Source: Ursus arctos
Taxonomy: Eukaryota > Chordata > Mammalia > Carnivora > Ursidae
DNA length: 64,000 nucleotides
Direction: 5' to 3'
NCBI RefSeq assembly: GCF_023065955.2
Contig: NW_026622952.1
Span: 29,126,313-29,190,312 of the forward strand
Part shown: in pieces, positions 12,764-23,129 of the stretch
How positions within the stretch are numbered: position 1 is the stretch's first letter
Layout: the number at the start of each line of letters is the position of its first letter
Made by a program: the position numbers and the translations under genes
The notes under the pieces: generated by a model
What the model saw: only the letters and a program-made list of their open reading frames with translations
Databases searched by the model: none
Told to the model about the DNA's origin: nothing

Positions 12764-13134
12764 AAGATGGCTTCCCTGGTAGATTCTATGAAACACACAA
12801 GGAAGAAATCACACCAACTCTACACATTCTTCCAGAAAATAAAAAAGGAGAGAATATTCTCCCAACCTAATTTGTGAGGTCAGCAATTACCCTGATACTA
12901 AAACCAAACAAAGGCATTACAAGAAACCACAGTCCAATATCCCTCATTAATATGGATGCAAAAATCCTTAACTAAATATTAGCAAACTGAATCCAATAAT
13001 AAATAAAAAGGGTAATACATCATGACCAAGCAGGATTTATCACAGCAATGCAAGGTTGGTTTAACATTCAAAAGTTAGTCAGTGTTACTCACTATATTAA
13101 AAGGCCAAAAAAAGAAAAAAAGTCATTAAAAAAA
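12764..13134 (+). mobile_element. Short L1 ORF2 fragment with A-rich 3' end and TSD
   Basis: This is sense LINE-1 ORF2 from the reverse-transcriptase N-terminal part. Translation with frame shifts gives the familiar region around the residues PNKGITRN and SLINMDAKI. It ends in A-rich sequence without any L1 3'UTR. TAGTCATTTAG occurs directly before (12753-12763) and after (13135-13145). That duplication argues that this piece inserted as such, from a prematurely polyadenylated or internally primed RNA. It cannot encode an active protein. Confidence 0.75.
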
Positions 13135-13696
13135 TAGTCATTTAGTGACTAGCCATGAACATAAATCTTTTCATACTTGGCAGGATATAATTGCAGTAGG
13201 TTGCCACAAATGGAATTGTTTAGTCAAAAGATTCATGTATATATCACTTTTTCGTGATAGAAAGTGCCTTCTAGAGCTTTTTGCATTTTTACAATGAACT
13301 AACTGATCATTATTTTGGTCCATTGTTCTAAAACTTTGTTCTTCATCTTCTCTTATCAGAGCATATTCATATATTAGATTAACATTGTGTGTGTGATATA
13401 AGTTGCAAATATTTTTTCTCAGTTTTATATTTGTCTTTTTATTTTATGTATGTCATGCCAATATTTTTAAATACTATCATTTGGATAAAATCAAATTTTA
13501 TATCTTTATCGTTTATTGATTTTGAGCATAGGCCATTCACAAGGTAGAGAGACTTTTACACAAGTTGTTACTTCCAGTATATTTTAAATTGTGTTTTTTT
13601 ACATTTAATTATTGTACCCGCTTGGAATTTACTTTGGAGCATAATGTGTGAAGTTGATCCAACTTTTTCCAAAAGGCTCAAGATTTATTTTTAAAA

Positions 13697-13725
13697 GTCA
13701 GTCAAAAACGGTCAGTCAAAAACAA
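13697..13725. repeat. Short tandem duplication (GTCAGTCAAAAAC)
   Basis: Two near-adjacent copies of GTCAGTCAAAAAC are separated by one G. It looks like a local replication slippage event. Confidence 0.8.
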
Positions 13726-13958
13726 TCTGCAGTTCTCTCCAAATGTAAAAGTCACTCTTTGACTCTCTGATTTAAAGACTATGAGTCATTTATCATTCTA
13801 GGTCAGAGGCTAAAATTGTTTTCAAATACTTCAGAAGATGAGTTATCTAGTGTCGTCAATGTGTTAGATTGACTTAGCTTTTATATTGTTAACTAACCAT
13901 TTACAGAATAACCTATGTAATCTGATGTGTGGATCAGCTAGTGACTTTTAAGATGAAC

Positions 13959-14176
13959 CAGCAACACCATTTGGAGAAGAGACTGTCTTTTTTCCATTGG
14001 ATGTTCTTTCCTGCTTTGTCTAGGATTAGTTGATAGAGTTGATAGAGTTGAGGGTCCATTTCTGGGTTCTCTATTCTGTTCCATTGATCTATGTGTCAAT
14101 TTTTATGCCAGTACCATTGCTGTCTTGATGATTACAGCTTTGTAGTACAGCTTGAAGTCTGGAATTGTGATGCCAA
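13959..14176 (-). mobile_element. Inverted 5' part of a twin-primed L1
   Basis: The segment is antisense L1 ORF2. The phrase TTCTGTTCCATTGATCTATG and the block ending in TGTGATGCCAAATGG are typical of the reverse strand of the L1 RT C-terminal region. It directly abuts the sense L1 segment at 14173. The two segments are adjacent parts of ORF2 joined head to head, which is the signature of twin priming. It holds no functional frame. Confidence 0.85.
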
Positions 14177-15002
14177 ATGGTGCTGGGAGAATTGGACAGC
14201 CACATGCAGAGGAATGAAACACAAACATAAACTCAAAATGGATGAAAGACCTCAATGTGAGACAGGAATCCATCAAAATCCTAGAGGAGAACACAGGCAG
14301 AAACCTCTTTGACCTAGGCCACAGCAACTTCTTGCTAGACATTTCTCCAAAGGCAAGAGAAACAAAAGCAAAAATGAACTATTGGGACCGCATCAAAATA
14401 AAAAGTTTTTGTACAGCAAAGGAAACAGTCAATAAAACTAAAAGGCAACCTATGGAATGGGAGAAGATATTTGCAAATGTCTTGTCAGATAAAGGGCTAG
14501 AATCCAAAATCTATAAAGAACTTATTAAACTTTAGTACTCCAGTCAAGAAATGGGCAGAAGTCATGAACAGACATTTCTCCAAAGAAGACATACAAATGG
14601 CTACCAGACACATGAAAAAATGTTCCCCATCACTCGGCATCAGGGAAATACAAATCAAAACTATAATAAGATACCACATCACACAGGTCAGAAAGGCTAA
14701 AATTAACAATGCAGGAAACTACAGATGCTGGCAAGGATGCAGAGAAGGGGGAACCCTCTTACACTGTTGGCAGGAATGCAAACTGGTACAGCCACTCTGG
14801 AAAACAGTGTGGAGGTTCCTCAAAAAGTTAAAAATAGAGTTACCATATGACCCAGCAATTGCACTACTAGGTATTTATCCAAAGGATACAAATATAGTGA
14901 TTTGAAGGGGTACCTGCACCCCAATGTTTATAGCAGAACATAATAGCCAAACTGTGGAGAGAGCCCAGATGTCCATCAACAGATGAATGGATAAAGAGAT
15001 GT

Positions 15003-15004
<2 letters not shown>

Positions 15005-15035
<31 letters not shown>

Positions 15036-15060
15036 ACACACACACATACACACATATACA
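15005..15060. repeat. TA and CA microsatellite inside L1
   Basis: A TA run (about 15005-15033) is followed by CA-rich sequence. It expanded at a TATATA site that L1 elements carry near this point. The L1 at 25.3 kb has a CA array at the same element position. Confidence 0.85.
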
Positions 15061-15261
15061 TACAATAGATATTACTCAGCCATCAAAAAGAATGAAATCT
15101 TGCCATTTGCAATGATGTGGATGGAACTAGAGGGTGTTATGCTAAGCAAAATAAGTCAGAGAAAGACAAATACCATATGATTTCATGCATACGTCTAATT
15201 TAAGAAACAAAACAAATGAACATGGGGAAGGGAAGGAAAAATAAAATAAGATGAAAATTGA

Positions 15262-15476
15262 GGGGTGCCTGGGTGGCTCAGTCGTTAAGCGTCTGCCTTC
15301 ACCACAGGGTGTGATCCCAGAGTCCTGGGATCGAGCCCTGCATCAGGCTCCTCTGCTGGGAGCCTGCTTCTTCCTCTTCCACTCCCCCTGCTTGTGTTCC
15401 CTCTCTCGCTGGCTGTCTCTCTCTCTCTCTCTCTGTCAAATAAACAAATAAAATCTTTAAAAAAATGAAAAAGAAA
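15262..15476 (+). mobile_element. SINEC inserted into the L1 3'UTR
   Basis: A full SINEC on the + strand has the head GGGGTGCCTGGGTGGCTCAG, a CT-rich 3' part with an expanded TCTC run, and an A-rich tail. AAAATTGAG at about 15254-15262 and 15480-15488 is the target duplication. It is younger than the L1 that hosts it. Confidence 0.95.
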
Positions 15477-15694
15477 AAGAAAATTGAGAGGAAGGCAAAC
15501 CATAAGAGACACTGAACTCTAGGATAAACAAATTGAGGGTTGCTGGAGGGGGGCGGTAGGGATACCTGGGTGATGGGCATTAAGGAAGTCACTTGATGTA
15601 ATGAGCATTGTGTGTTACATGCAACTGATGAATCAGTAAATTCTACCTCTGAATCTAATTAAAAAAAAAAAAAAGATTAACCAGCAGCATTATG

Positions 15695-16212
15695 TAACAT
15701 TGTTGATTTTCTTTTGTCCTTGTAGCCAGGCGTTAGCGTTTATACTATATTTGCCTTATAGTTGACAGCTAACCACAGACATACTTAAAGGAAAATTCCA
15801 CCTCCTACATGAATGCATTCCATTTCTTTGTGTAATACATAGCAACTCTGTATACATTTGATACAGCGGTATGCATTTTGAAAGCAATGAATAGTGTCAA
15901 GGGAATCTTTTTCTTTTTTTTTTTTTGTCTTATTATTCCTTCTGACAACACATTCAGAGCCAGTTAATGTGGGAAAATTATGGTCCTCCTTTTATACATA
16001 TGAGATGTGAGCCTAATATGTGGGCAAAATTGTGTTGGGACTGTGGGGAACACACAAGTTTTGTAAGACTTCATTTCTTCTCATTTAGGGAGTGTGGAGA
16101 GGATCAAACTCTTCTATCCAAACAAGGGGGCTGATCCTGAGATATGGGTCCAAAGGCGCCACCAATAAGGTGTTGCAGTCTACCCAAGATAGTCCATAAA
16201 ACCAGCAAAAAA
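15695..16212. other. Non-coding DNA, nothing recognised
   Basis: This is AT-rich sequence between the twin-primed L1 and a MIR. No gene or repeat is identifiable. Confidence 0.55.
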
Positions 16213-16445
16213 TACTAACAGCTAACATTTATTGAGCACTTAATACATTCCCAGCACTGTGCCAATCATTCACGTGTTTCTCATTTAATATTTAAAACCA
16301 TACTGTAATGTAACATATTATAAATGAAGAAGCTTTACTCAGACCAACTATGTGTATTGCCAAAGTTTGTATTAATAAATAGCATGCCTAGAATGTAAAC
16401 TTAGAACTATTTGAATTAAGCCTGGGCTTTTAACCACCCTGCTGA
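16213..16445 (-). repeat. MIR SINE, antisense
   Basis: The sequence reads as the reverse complement of MIR. ACATTTATTGAGCACTTAAT and CCAGCACTGTGCCAATC are at the left and CTTTTAACCACCCTGCT at the right, in the expected order. It is ancient and diverged, with no coding content. Confidence 0.75.
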
Positions 16446-16746
16446 ATTTTCCATGATCATATCACTGAAAATGAGCCCAAGCTAAGATCCTGAGTGTTTT
16501 GCAAGAAACAAATACAGAAACAAAATATAAACACCAGTCTCAATTAAGACAACACAGGGAAGAAAGCCAAAGTCAAGCATTGGGAGGGAATGACTTCATG
16601 TGAGGTATTGTCCCAAGAAGGCATTGGTACCTCTTTGGATAACTTCAAAGCACTGGAATGCCCATGATTTAATATATTTGATGACTGGAAGTTTGATATG
16701 GAAGGACTTGGCCTGGCAATTTTTAAAGATTTTATTTATTTATTTA

Positions 16747-16780
16747 TTCATTCATTCATTCATTCATTCATTCATTCATT
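16747..16780. repeat. TTCA tetranucleotide repeat
   Basis: About eight TTCA units have expanded in the A-rich tail of the SINEC. Confidence 0.9.
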
Positions 16781-16808
16781 TGTTTAACAGAGGGAGAGAG
16801 CTGGAGAG

Positions 16809-17334
16809 TGCTGGGAATGGCCAGCAATGCAATCCCTGTACAAACGGATGAAAGATTACTCCAAACTTTGCCATGAAATAGAGAAGGCAAAGGGGTCAAC
16901 ACTCAGAGACAAAGACCCTTTGCCCTTCTTTGCTCCCACTTTTATTGGTCCTTCAGGATAATCACAAATCTTTATCACTGTTTCTCAAGCTTGTGATGTG
17001 TGACCAGGGGTCTTACTGGAACTAGGAGGATCTGTTTACTGGAAAGATATGATACGCTAACTAATCTGTGTGTTCTATGGGTTCTGCTAAACATAGCCTA
17101 GGGGACAGTGCGAACATCTCTTAGATTGCAGGGCAGCCGTTTGGGCTAAAGCTTAGGGGAAGGCAACTCCCCCCGGCATTCCTACGTCAGAGTGGTCACA
17201 CAGGCCTCCAGGCCTCGGTATTCCAAAGGCCTATGCCCTTCTCCAAAACCTTTCATCGCCCCCAGCAGCCTCCGTGTTACATTTTAGCAAGCCAGGCATT
17301 ATGGATGATTTCATGCTCTACATTATCCCCAACA
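16809..17334 (-). mobile_element. Solo LTR, probably class II (ERVK-like)
   Basis: The insert begins TG and ends CA on both readings, as an LTR should. It is bounded by six bases GGAGAG (16803-16808) and AGAGAG (17335-17340), five of six identical, which fits the 6-bp duplication of class II retroviruses. On the minus strand an AATAAA signal lies at 16941-16946, about 130 bases from the element's 3' end, fitting an R/U5 of that size. No internal retroviral genes are present, so LTR-LTR recombination removed them. The class assignment is inference from the duplication length and layout. Confidence 0.75.
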
Positions 17335-17574
17335 AGAGAGCAGAAGGAGCAGCAGAGGGAGAGGGAGAAGCAGACCCCCCACTGAGCAGGGTGCCTGATG
17401 TGGGGCTCGATTCCAGAACCCTGGGATCATGACCTGAGCCAAAGGCAGATGCTTAGCTGACTGAGCCACCGAGGTGCCCTGGCCTGGCATTTACATAGAA
17501 GTTTAGTTTGGACGTATCCTCAAGATTAGATGGGAGTTTCCCCAAGAGGTGTCTGTTAGTATCAGACCTAGATT

Positions 17575-18425
17575 ATGTTAAAATAATTTTTTCAGTGAAT
17601 TTTTAAAATTTAAGTGTAGTTGACACACAATGTTACATTACTTTCAGGTGTACACATAGTGATTTGACAAGTCTGTTCATTGTGCTGTGCTCACCACGAG
17701 CGTAGCTACCATCTGTCACCATACACTCTACCACAGTACCATTGACTGTATTCCCTGTGCTGTACCTTTTGTTCCCATGACTTACTCATTCCGTAATTGG
17801 AAGCCTGTATCGCTCAGTCCCTCTTATCCACTTTGCCCACCATGCTACCCCCTACCTTCTGGCAAGGTCAGTTCTTTTCTCTGTATTTATAGGTCTGAAT
17901 CTGCTTTTTGTTATTCGTATGTTTTGTTTTTAGATTCCACATGTAAGCGAAATCATATGGTATTTGTCTCTGTCTGACTTATTTCACCTAGCATAATACA
18001 CTCTATGTCCATCCATGTTGTTGCAAATAACAGGATCTTATCCTTATTTCCTTATTTATGGCTGTGTAATATTTGTGTGTGTGTGTGTGTACACCACTCT
18101 TCTTTATCCATTCATCTATCTGGATACTAGGATTGCTTCTATATCTTGACTATTGTAAATAATGCTGTAATAAACATAGGGTACGTATGTCTTTTCATAG
18201 CAATGTGGTTGTTTTTCCCCTTTGGGTAAATACTGGAATTACTGAATCATAGAGTATTTTTAATTTTTTCAGAGACCGCCATACTGTTTTCTATAGTGGC
18301 TGCACCAGTTAACAGTTCTTCCAACAGTGCATGAGGGTACCTTTTCCTCCACATCCTTGGCAACACTTCTTACATCTTGCCATTTTGTTTCCAGCCATTC
18401 TGGCAGGTATAAGAGATAACTGGAC
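17575..18425 (-). pseudogene. Old L1 3' region (L1MA/L1MB-like), antisense
   Basis: The sequence is antisense L1 3'UTR and ORF2 3' end. It contains TTGACACACAATGTTACATTA, cited by position 17619-17639, then CACCTAGCATAATACACTC, a GT microsatellite at 18073-18090, and GCTGCACCAGTTAACAG near 18299. The 3'UTR type is shared across placental mammals, so it predates carnivores. No intact frame remains. The open frame on the + strand at 17687-17977 is a by-product of the antisense reading. Confidence 0.85.
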
Positions 18426-19596
18426 GTAAGATAACAGAAATGGCAGAGATTATGGCAGATAGAAGTTGCATCCAGCTGCTTGTTACTATATGGGAATGAA
18501 GATCCATATTGAAGGATTTGTTTGATTTTCAAGAGAAGTCACGAAATAGGAATGTTTCATAAAATTTCCCAATTTCTAAAATATTGTGGTGGTTAAGCAA
18601 AGCATGCCTGTGGGTTAATTCCAGGCAGTGACTTGCCCATCAGCAGCCCCTACTTCCAGGATTTACATCTATGAAAACAGTCAGAATTAGTGGTATGATT
18701 TCATTTTCCCCTTGAGTAGCTCTGTGGTTCTGAAGATCACATCATGGAAATGAAATGAAACATTTGTCACACTTACTCAATGTCTAAAAAGAAAATGAAA
18801 GAGAAAATTGTGGACTTAATTTTCTTGAAGCAACTACATAGCAGAGAAGGGGGAAGATTACAGTTTGGCATATTTATAATAGTGATTTTGTGGTCTCATA
18901 TATACTGCATGTTTCAAAGATAATGAGCTATAGGTAATTTTTGTGCACCGTGATGGTACTCAATTACTAGATAATACCTAATTACCCTGATTTGATGCTA
19001 ACTCTCTAACTTAAAATTATTTGATCTTTCACTTTGTAAATTAGAGAAGGGCTTTTGAATTCTTTAATTTAAAGCACAAATTACATGAAGTAACAGGTGG
19101 CATGAAAAACACTAAGTGCCTGCAAATAATCATTTGACTATATGCACTGTCAGTTATGGCTAAAATATATGGCAGGACCCCGTGTGTTCTCTGCATGCTC
19201 TTTTTTCCTCAAAACGCAAGCATCTGGGGAACTTTATATGTGAAACTTACTGGACACACAGAACTTTACTTGGGAACACTCCTGCACTTGCTTCAGACGT
19301 AGATTTTTACTCCAAGTCTGTTCAGATGTTGTATCCTTTTACAGAGTTTCTCCTTATCCACATTACAAACTCATTCTTGAAAGGACAGAGACAGGTTAGG
19401 AGATAAGGAAATTTTAAGAGATAACTGCTCTGGTTCATCCATTAATACTTTGTCATAACATCCCAAAATTAGTTATAAGGGACTTGTATTAGTTATAAGG
19501 GGCACTAGCTAAGTAGCCAAACAAAAGTGTTAAACTGAGTTCATTGGGAACTTTCTGAATGACTACTACTTCGCTAATCTTTTTTAAACAGTTCTT
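18426..19596. other. Non-coding DNA, nothing recognised
   Basis: No gene or transposon is recognisable. A local imperfect duplication of TTAGTTATAAGGG occurs twice at about 19471-19500. Confidence 0.55.
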
Positions 19597-19614
19597 AAAA
19601 TTTACATGTATACA

Positions 19615-19789
19615 GGGGCACCTGGGTGGCTCAGTCCGTTAAGCGTCTGCCTTCAGCTCAGGTCATGATCGCAGAGTCCTGGGATTCAGCCCACACTGGG
19701 CTCCCTGCTCGATGGGGAGCCTGCTTCTCCCTCTCCTTCTGCCCCTCTTCCCTGCTTGTGTTCTCTCTCTCAAATAAATAAAATCTTTT
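19615..19789 (+). mobile_element. SINEC, older form, with target duplication
   Basis: The head GGGGCACCTGGGTGGCTCAG is followed by CTCAGGTCATGATC, a CTCCCTGCTCGATGGGGAGC block and CTCAAATAAATAAAATCTTT. AAAATTTACATGTATAC and AAAAATTACATATATAC flank it as a diverged duplication, so it is older than the copies with perfect flanks. Confidence 0.94.
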
Positions 19790-19799
19790 AAAAATTACA

Positions 19800-20874
19800 T
19801 ATATACTAGACACACACATATATGTATACACATATATATTTATAATTTTACATGATTCAAGCACTGTATTTGGTGATTCTTTGTCTTACATGAAGAATTT
19901 AAGGTGATTGAGAATCCTTGAATATATTGCTCTATTTGTTCTTAGAACCATATTATTCATGGATGACAAAAGTCATAGATATCATTGATTATTAAGGATT
20001 TTAGTATACGTTAACATTACTAAGGTTTTTATTATACATTATTATCCATTAATATTATTAAGGTTTTTGATATACATTACTAAATTTTCCTGTCTGTTTT
20101 GTTTTGTTTTTTTTTCCAGTTTGATCTTTGTTAACCTTGATTTTTCCTTTTTGCTTTAGTGCTGCTTAGTCAAAAATATGGGTAGAATTATGTTCTTTTT
20201 TAATATATCTTTTATTTCAGTGCTCCATTCATACACACACATACACACACATATATGGCTTATTGATTTTTAGCTTTTGAGCCATTAATTTTGATATTTC
20301 TTTTCAGCTCAAGTTCATAATTAAATATTACATATTAGAGAGCAGTTCATTTATCATCTGTCCCCATAAGCTTGCAACACTAGTCAACCTGAGCATTAAT
20401 CCGTTTTGCTTAAAATACAAAAACAGCTCTGTAATCTATTAAAGAATACTTTGAATACTACATCTTAAGAATTTCCTGAGAAATCCTGAAAATTCTTCCT
20501 TTAAATTTCTCTCATTAATTGATTTACTTCTAAAGGAATGTACATTTATAGGAAAAAGTAAGAGTGTGCAACATTTTTTAATACACGCCTCAGAGAGAAT
20601 GGATCTATACTAAGACTATGGCTGTAGGATTCCGATTTAGAAGTTAGATTCCCCAAAATTGAGTCCTATAAGATCTTAAGAAATAAATGAATTTCTAGTC
20701 AAAATATATTGATGTTTTTTTTCTGAGGAGGCTTTTTCTGATTGTTTATGAGTATGTCAAGTCATGGAGACAGACTAGAATTACAGTAGGTCTATTTTAT
20801 GCTGAATGCAGTTTCTAGGTGAGAAATTTTTTGAATTGTATCAAAAGATCAAGATGATTTTCAAATAACCTTCT
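19800..20874. other. AT-rich DNA with a degenerate triple repeat
   Basis: There is no gene. Around 19986-20085 a unit resembling ATTAAGGTTTTTGATATACATTA recurs three times with changes. A CA/TA-rich stretch lies at 20231-20254. The rest is unrecognised. Confidence 0.55.
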
Positions 20875-21854
20875 AAAACTAAGAAACCGAGGAGGAGGAG
20901 GACCCTGAGCTTGCCTCCTCCCTAGAACACAGCTAGATGGTTCTCAGACTATTCTGAACATCCAAGAAATCAATCACGAGTCTAAGAGAACATTTCTTGG
21001 GGGAGATACAGCGGTGGCTACAGTGGCAGGGAGGGAGCCTGCTTATGGAGGCTACCGCAAAGTATTAGAAGCAGCAGAGTTCAAAATCTGAACTTTTAGT
21101 TTTGCGTGGGGGATGTGCCTGGTTTAAAGGTGCTCAGGTGGTGAAGAGGGGTGGAATCCCAGGAGTGACAGGGTGATCTGAGAATCCCCTCGGTCGCTGG
21201 AGGAAGGGGTGGCACCCACATACGACACTGTTCCTAGGCATAGGAGCTGGGAAGCCAGCTGAGAGGAGCGGGTCGTGGTGCTGGATCTCTGCTATAAACT
21301 GCAAACCACCTGTGGTCGCACCATTGCTTCCCTGGGACAATGGGCCAACGTGGTGAGATCCTCCCTGCCCAGGAACAGCACAGGTCCAGGCACAGGAGTG
21401 CCGGAAATTTTGAGTATTATCTCTGGGTGGGGCACCTGAGATAAAAGGCTTGGACATGGGCAGGTGAACTGGCGGGTTCAGAGAGAAATGGGGTCACAAA
21501 TAGGGTGATTGATTACTGTTCTGTGAGGGCTTGCTGAAGAATGTGGAGCCCAATCTTTCAGCTCCGAGGCTAGACAGCAAGGAGAAACCATCTTCATCCT
21601 CCACATCACTGCTGAGTCTTCAGGGAGCAAAACAGCGCCCCATAGTGGAGGCCAGAAATTCGTACACTAGCCCTGCCCACCCTGCATCCTGGAGTTGCAT
21701 TTCCCCTGAAACTTCAGCTTGACAATCAGCAGGGACAACTAGGTCCCACCGACTTTATTGATCATAGAGTGCTGCAAAGCTTCAGCTCTAGGTGAAATAA
21801 GATTGAGCTTCCTTTGTACTTTTATTCTTTATTTCTTTTATTTTTTATTTTTAT

Positions 21855-22053
21855 TTTTTTAAAGATTTTATTTTTTATTTTATTCGACAGAGATAGAGAC
21901 AGCCAGCGAGAGAGGGAACACAAGCAGGGGGAGAAGGAGAGGAAGAAGCAGGCTCTTAGCTGAGGAGCCTGATGTGGGGCTCGATCCTGTAACGCCGGGA
22001 TCACGCCCTGAGCCGAAGGCAGACGCTTAACCGCTGTGCCACCCAGGCGCCCC
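21855..22053 (-). mobile_element. SINEC, young form, in the L1 5'UTR
   Basis: An antisense full SINEC whose head at the right is the complement of GGGGCGCCTGGGTGGCACAG. It has the AACGCCGGGATCACGCCCTG block. ATTTCTTTTATTTTTATT-like sequence on both sides (about 21831 and 22055) is the target duplication. Confidence 0.94.
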
Positions 22054-22174
22054 TATTTCTTTTATTTTTATTATTTTTTCATTTATTTTCTTGTATTTGA
22101 CAATTCTTTTTTTAATTTCTTACTAATTTTTAAAAATTTTTTTATTTTTATATATGTACTTTTCATATATTTTT

Positions 22175-22361
22175 TTAAGATTTTATTTATTTATTTGACA
22201 GAGATAGAGACAGCCAGAGAGACAGGTAACACAAGCGGGGGGAGTGGGAGAGGAAGAAGCAGGCTCCCAGCGGAGGAGCCTGATGTGGGGCTCGATCCCA
22301 GAACGAGATCACGCCCTGAGCCAAAGGCAGATGCTTAACGACTGAGCCACCCAGGTGCCCC
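22175..22361 (-). mobile_element. SINEC, young form, with 12-bp target duplication
   Basis: An antisense full SINEC with the purine-rich middle and the complement of GGGGCACCTGGGTGGCTCAG at its right end. TCATATATTTTT at 22163-22174 and 22362-22373 is identical on both sides. Confidence 0.95.
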
Positions 22362-22567
22362 TCATATATTTTTATATATACTCTTAATTTATTTTATTTT
22401 TTCATTTTGGGATCTAGATCCTTCTAACAAGCAGACCAAAACACACCCAGGATATCTTTTTGTTGCTGTTGTTCTCTTGTTAGAGAAAGAAAGTCACAAA
22501 GGCAGATTTAGGGAAATCAGCAATTTATTAAAACGTAATGACATTCGTATCATAGGAGGTACAGAAG

Positions 22568-22831
22568 ATGGGGAGAGATAAAGGAGCAGAAGGTTTATTT
22601 GAACAAATTATAGCTGAGAACTTTCCTAATCTGGGGAAGGACACAGACATCAAAATCCAAGAAGCACAGAGAACTCCCATTAAATTCAGCAAAAGCTGGC
22701 TATCACCCAGGCATATCATAGTCAAATTCACAAAATACACAGACAGGGAGAGAATTCTGAAAGCAGCAAGGGAAAAAGGGTCCTTAGCCTACAAGGGAAG
22801 ACAGATCAGGTTCACATTAGATCTGTCCTGA
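22568..22831 (+). pseudogene. LINE-1 ORF1 C-terminal domain remnant
   Basis: This frame of 87 codons matches the C-terminal half of the L1 ORF1 RNA-binding protein. It has the conserved ENFPNLG start of the region and then the ERILKAAREKG helix near residues 60-70. The N-terminal coiled coil and RRM start are absent. A stop after RFTLDLS ends the frame, and further ORF1 sequence continues downstream out of frame. ORF1p normally coats L1 RNA as trimers. This remnant cannot trimerise. Confidence 0.85.
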
Positions 22832-23129
22832 GAATTAGGAGGCTGGAAAGGAGTGGAAGGAAATATTCGACTTTCCTGAATGGGAAAAATATGCAGCCAA
22901 GAATTCTTTATCCAGCAAGGCTGTCATTCAGGATAGAATGAGGGATAGTTTCCCAGACAAGCAAAAACTATAGGAGTTTGTGACTACTGAACCAGTCCTG
23001 CAAGAAATTTTAAGGGGGACTCTCTGAGTGGAGAAAAAAAGATAAAACGCTACACAGACTAGAAAGGACCAAAGAATATCAGAAGAAATACCAACTCTAC
23101 AGGTAACACAATAGCACTAAATTCTTATC

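Larger units (their letters stand above)
11945..13690 (-). repeat. Ancient L1M-type sequence, antisense, interrupted
   Basis: The segments outside the younger insertions (about 11945-12035, 12575-12750 and 13146-13690) read like an antisense old L1 3' half. Examples are the 'visible' phrases GGAATTTACTTTGGAGCATAA and GTTGATCCAACTTTTTCC near 13625-13670. Divergence is high and boundaries are approximate. The segments serve as host for the SINE and L1 insertions listed separately. Confidence 0.5.
14173..15674 (+). pseudogene. L1 ORF2 C-terminus and 3'UTR, sense part of twin-primed L1
   Basis: The sense segment starts at GGTGCTGGGAGAATTGGACA and runs through the end of ORF2 into a carnivore-type 3'UTR and an A-tail at about 15661-15674. 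A frame at 14242-14535 and another at 14564-14905 correspond to the end of the thumb/linker region and the Cys-rich C-terminus (residues such as LHCWQEC and [10 protein letters not shown]). They lie in different frames, so the gene is broken. A TA/CA microsatellite (about 15005-15060) has grown within it and a SINEC interrupts the 3'UTR. Together with the inverted part the element is about 1.7 kb and lacks ORF1, the endonuclease and the RT core, so it is inactive. Confidence 0.9.
16723..17480 (-). mobile_element. SINEC, antisense, split by a solo LTR
   Basis: The two SINE halves (about 16723-16808 and 17335-17480) join into one older-form SINEC. The tail carries an expanded TTCA repeat at 16747-16780. 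The outer flanks GGCCTGGCAATTT (16710) and GGCCTGGCATTT (17481) are its target duplication. The 526-bp LTR lies inside it, so the LTR is younger than this SINE. Confidence 0.92.

Noticed and set aside
17687..17977. Plus-strand frame of 96 codons resembling a membrane protein
   Set aside because: It is the antisense reading of an old L1 3' region.
22036..22338. Plus-strand Phe-rich frame of 100 codons
   Set aside because: It is translated from T-rich DNA plus an antisense SINEC, and the same GLDPRT-type ending recurs in every antisense SINEC in the window.
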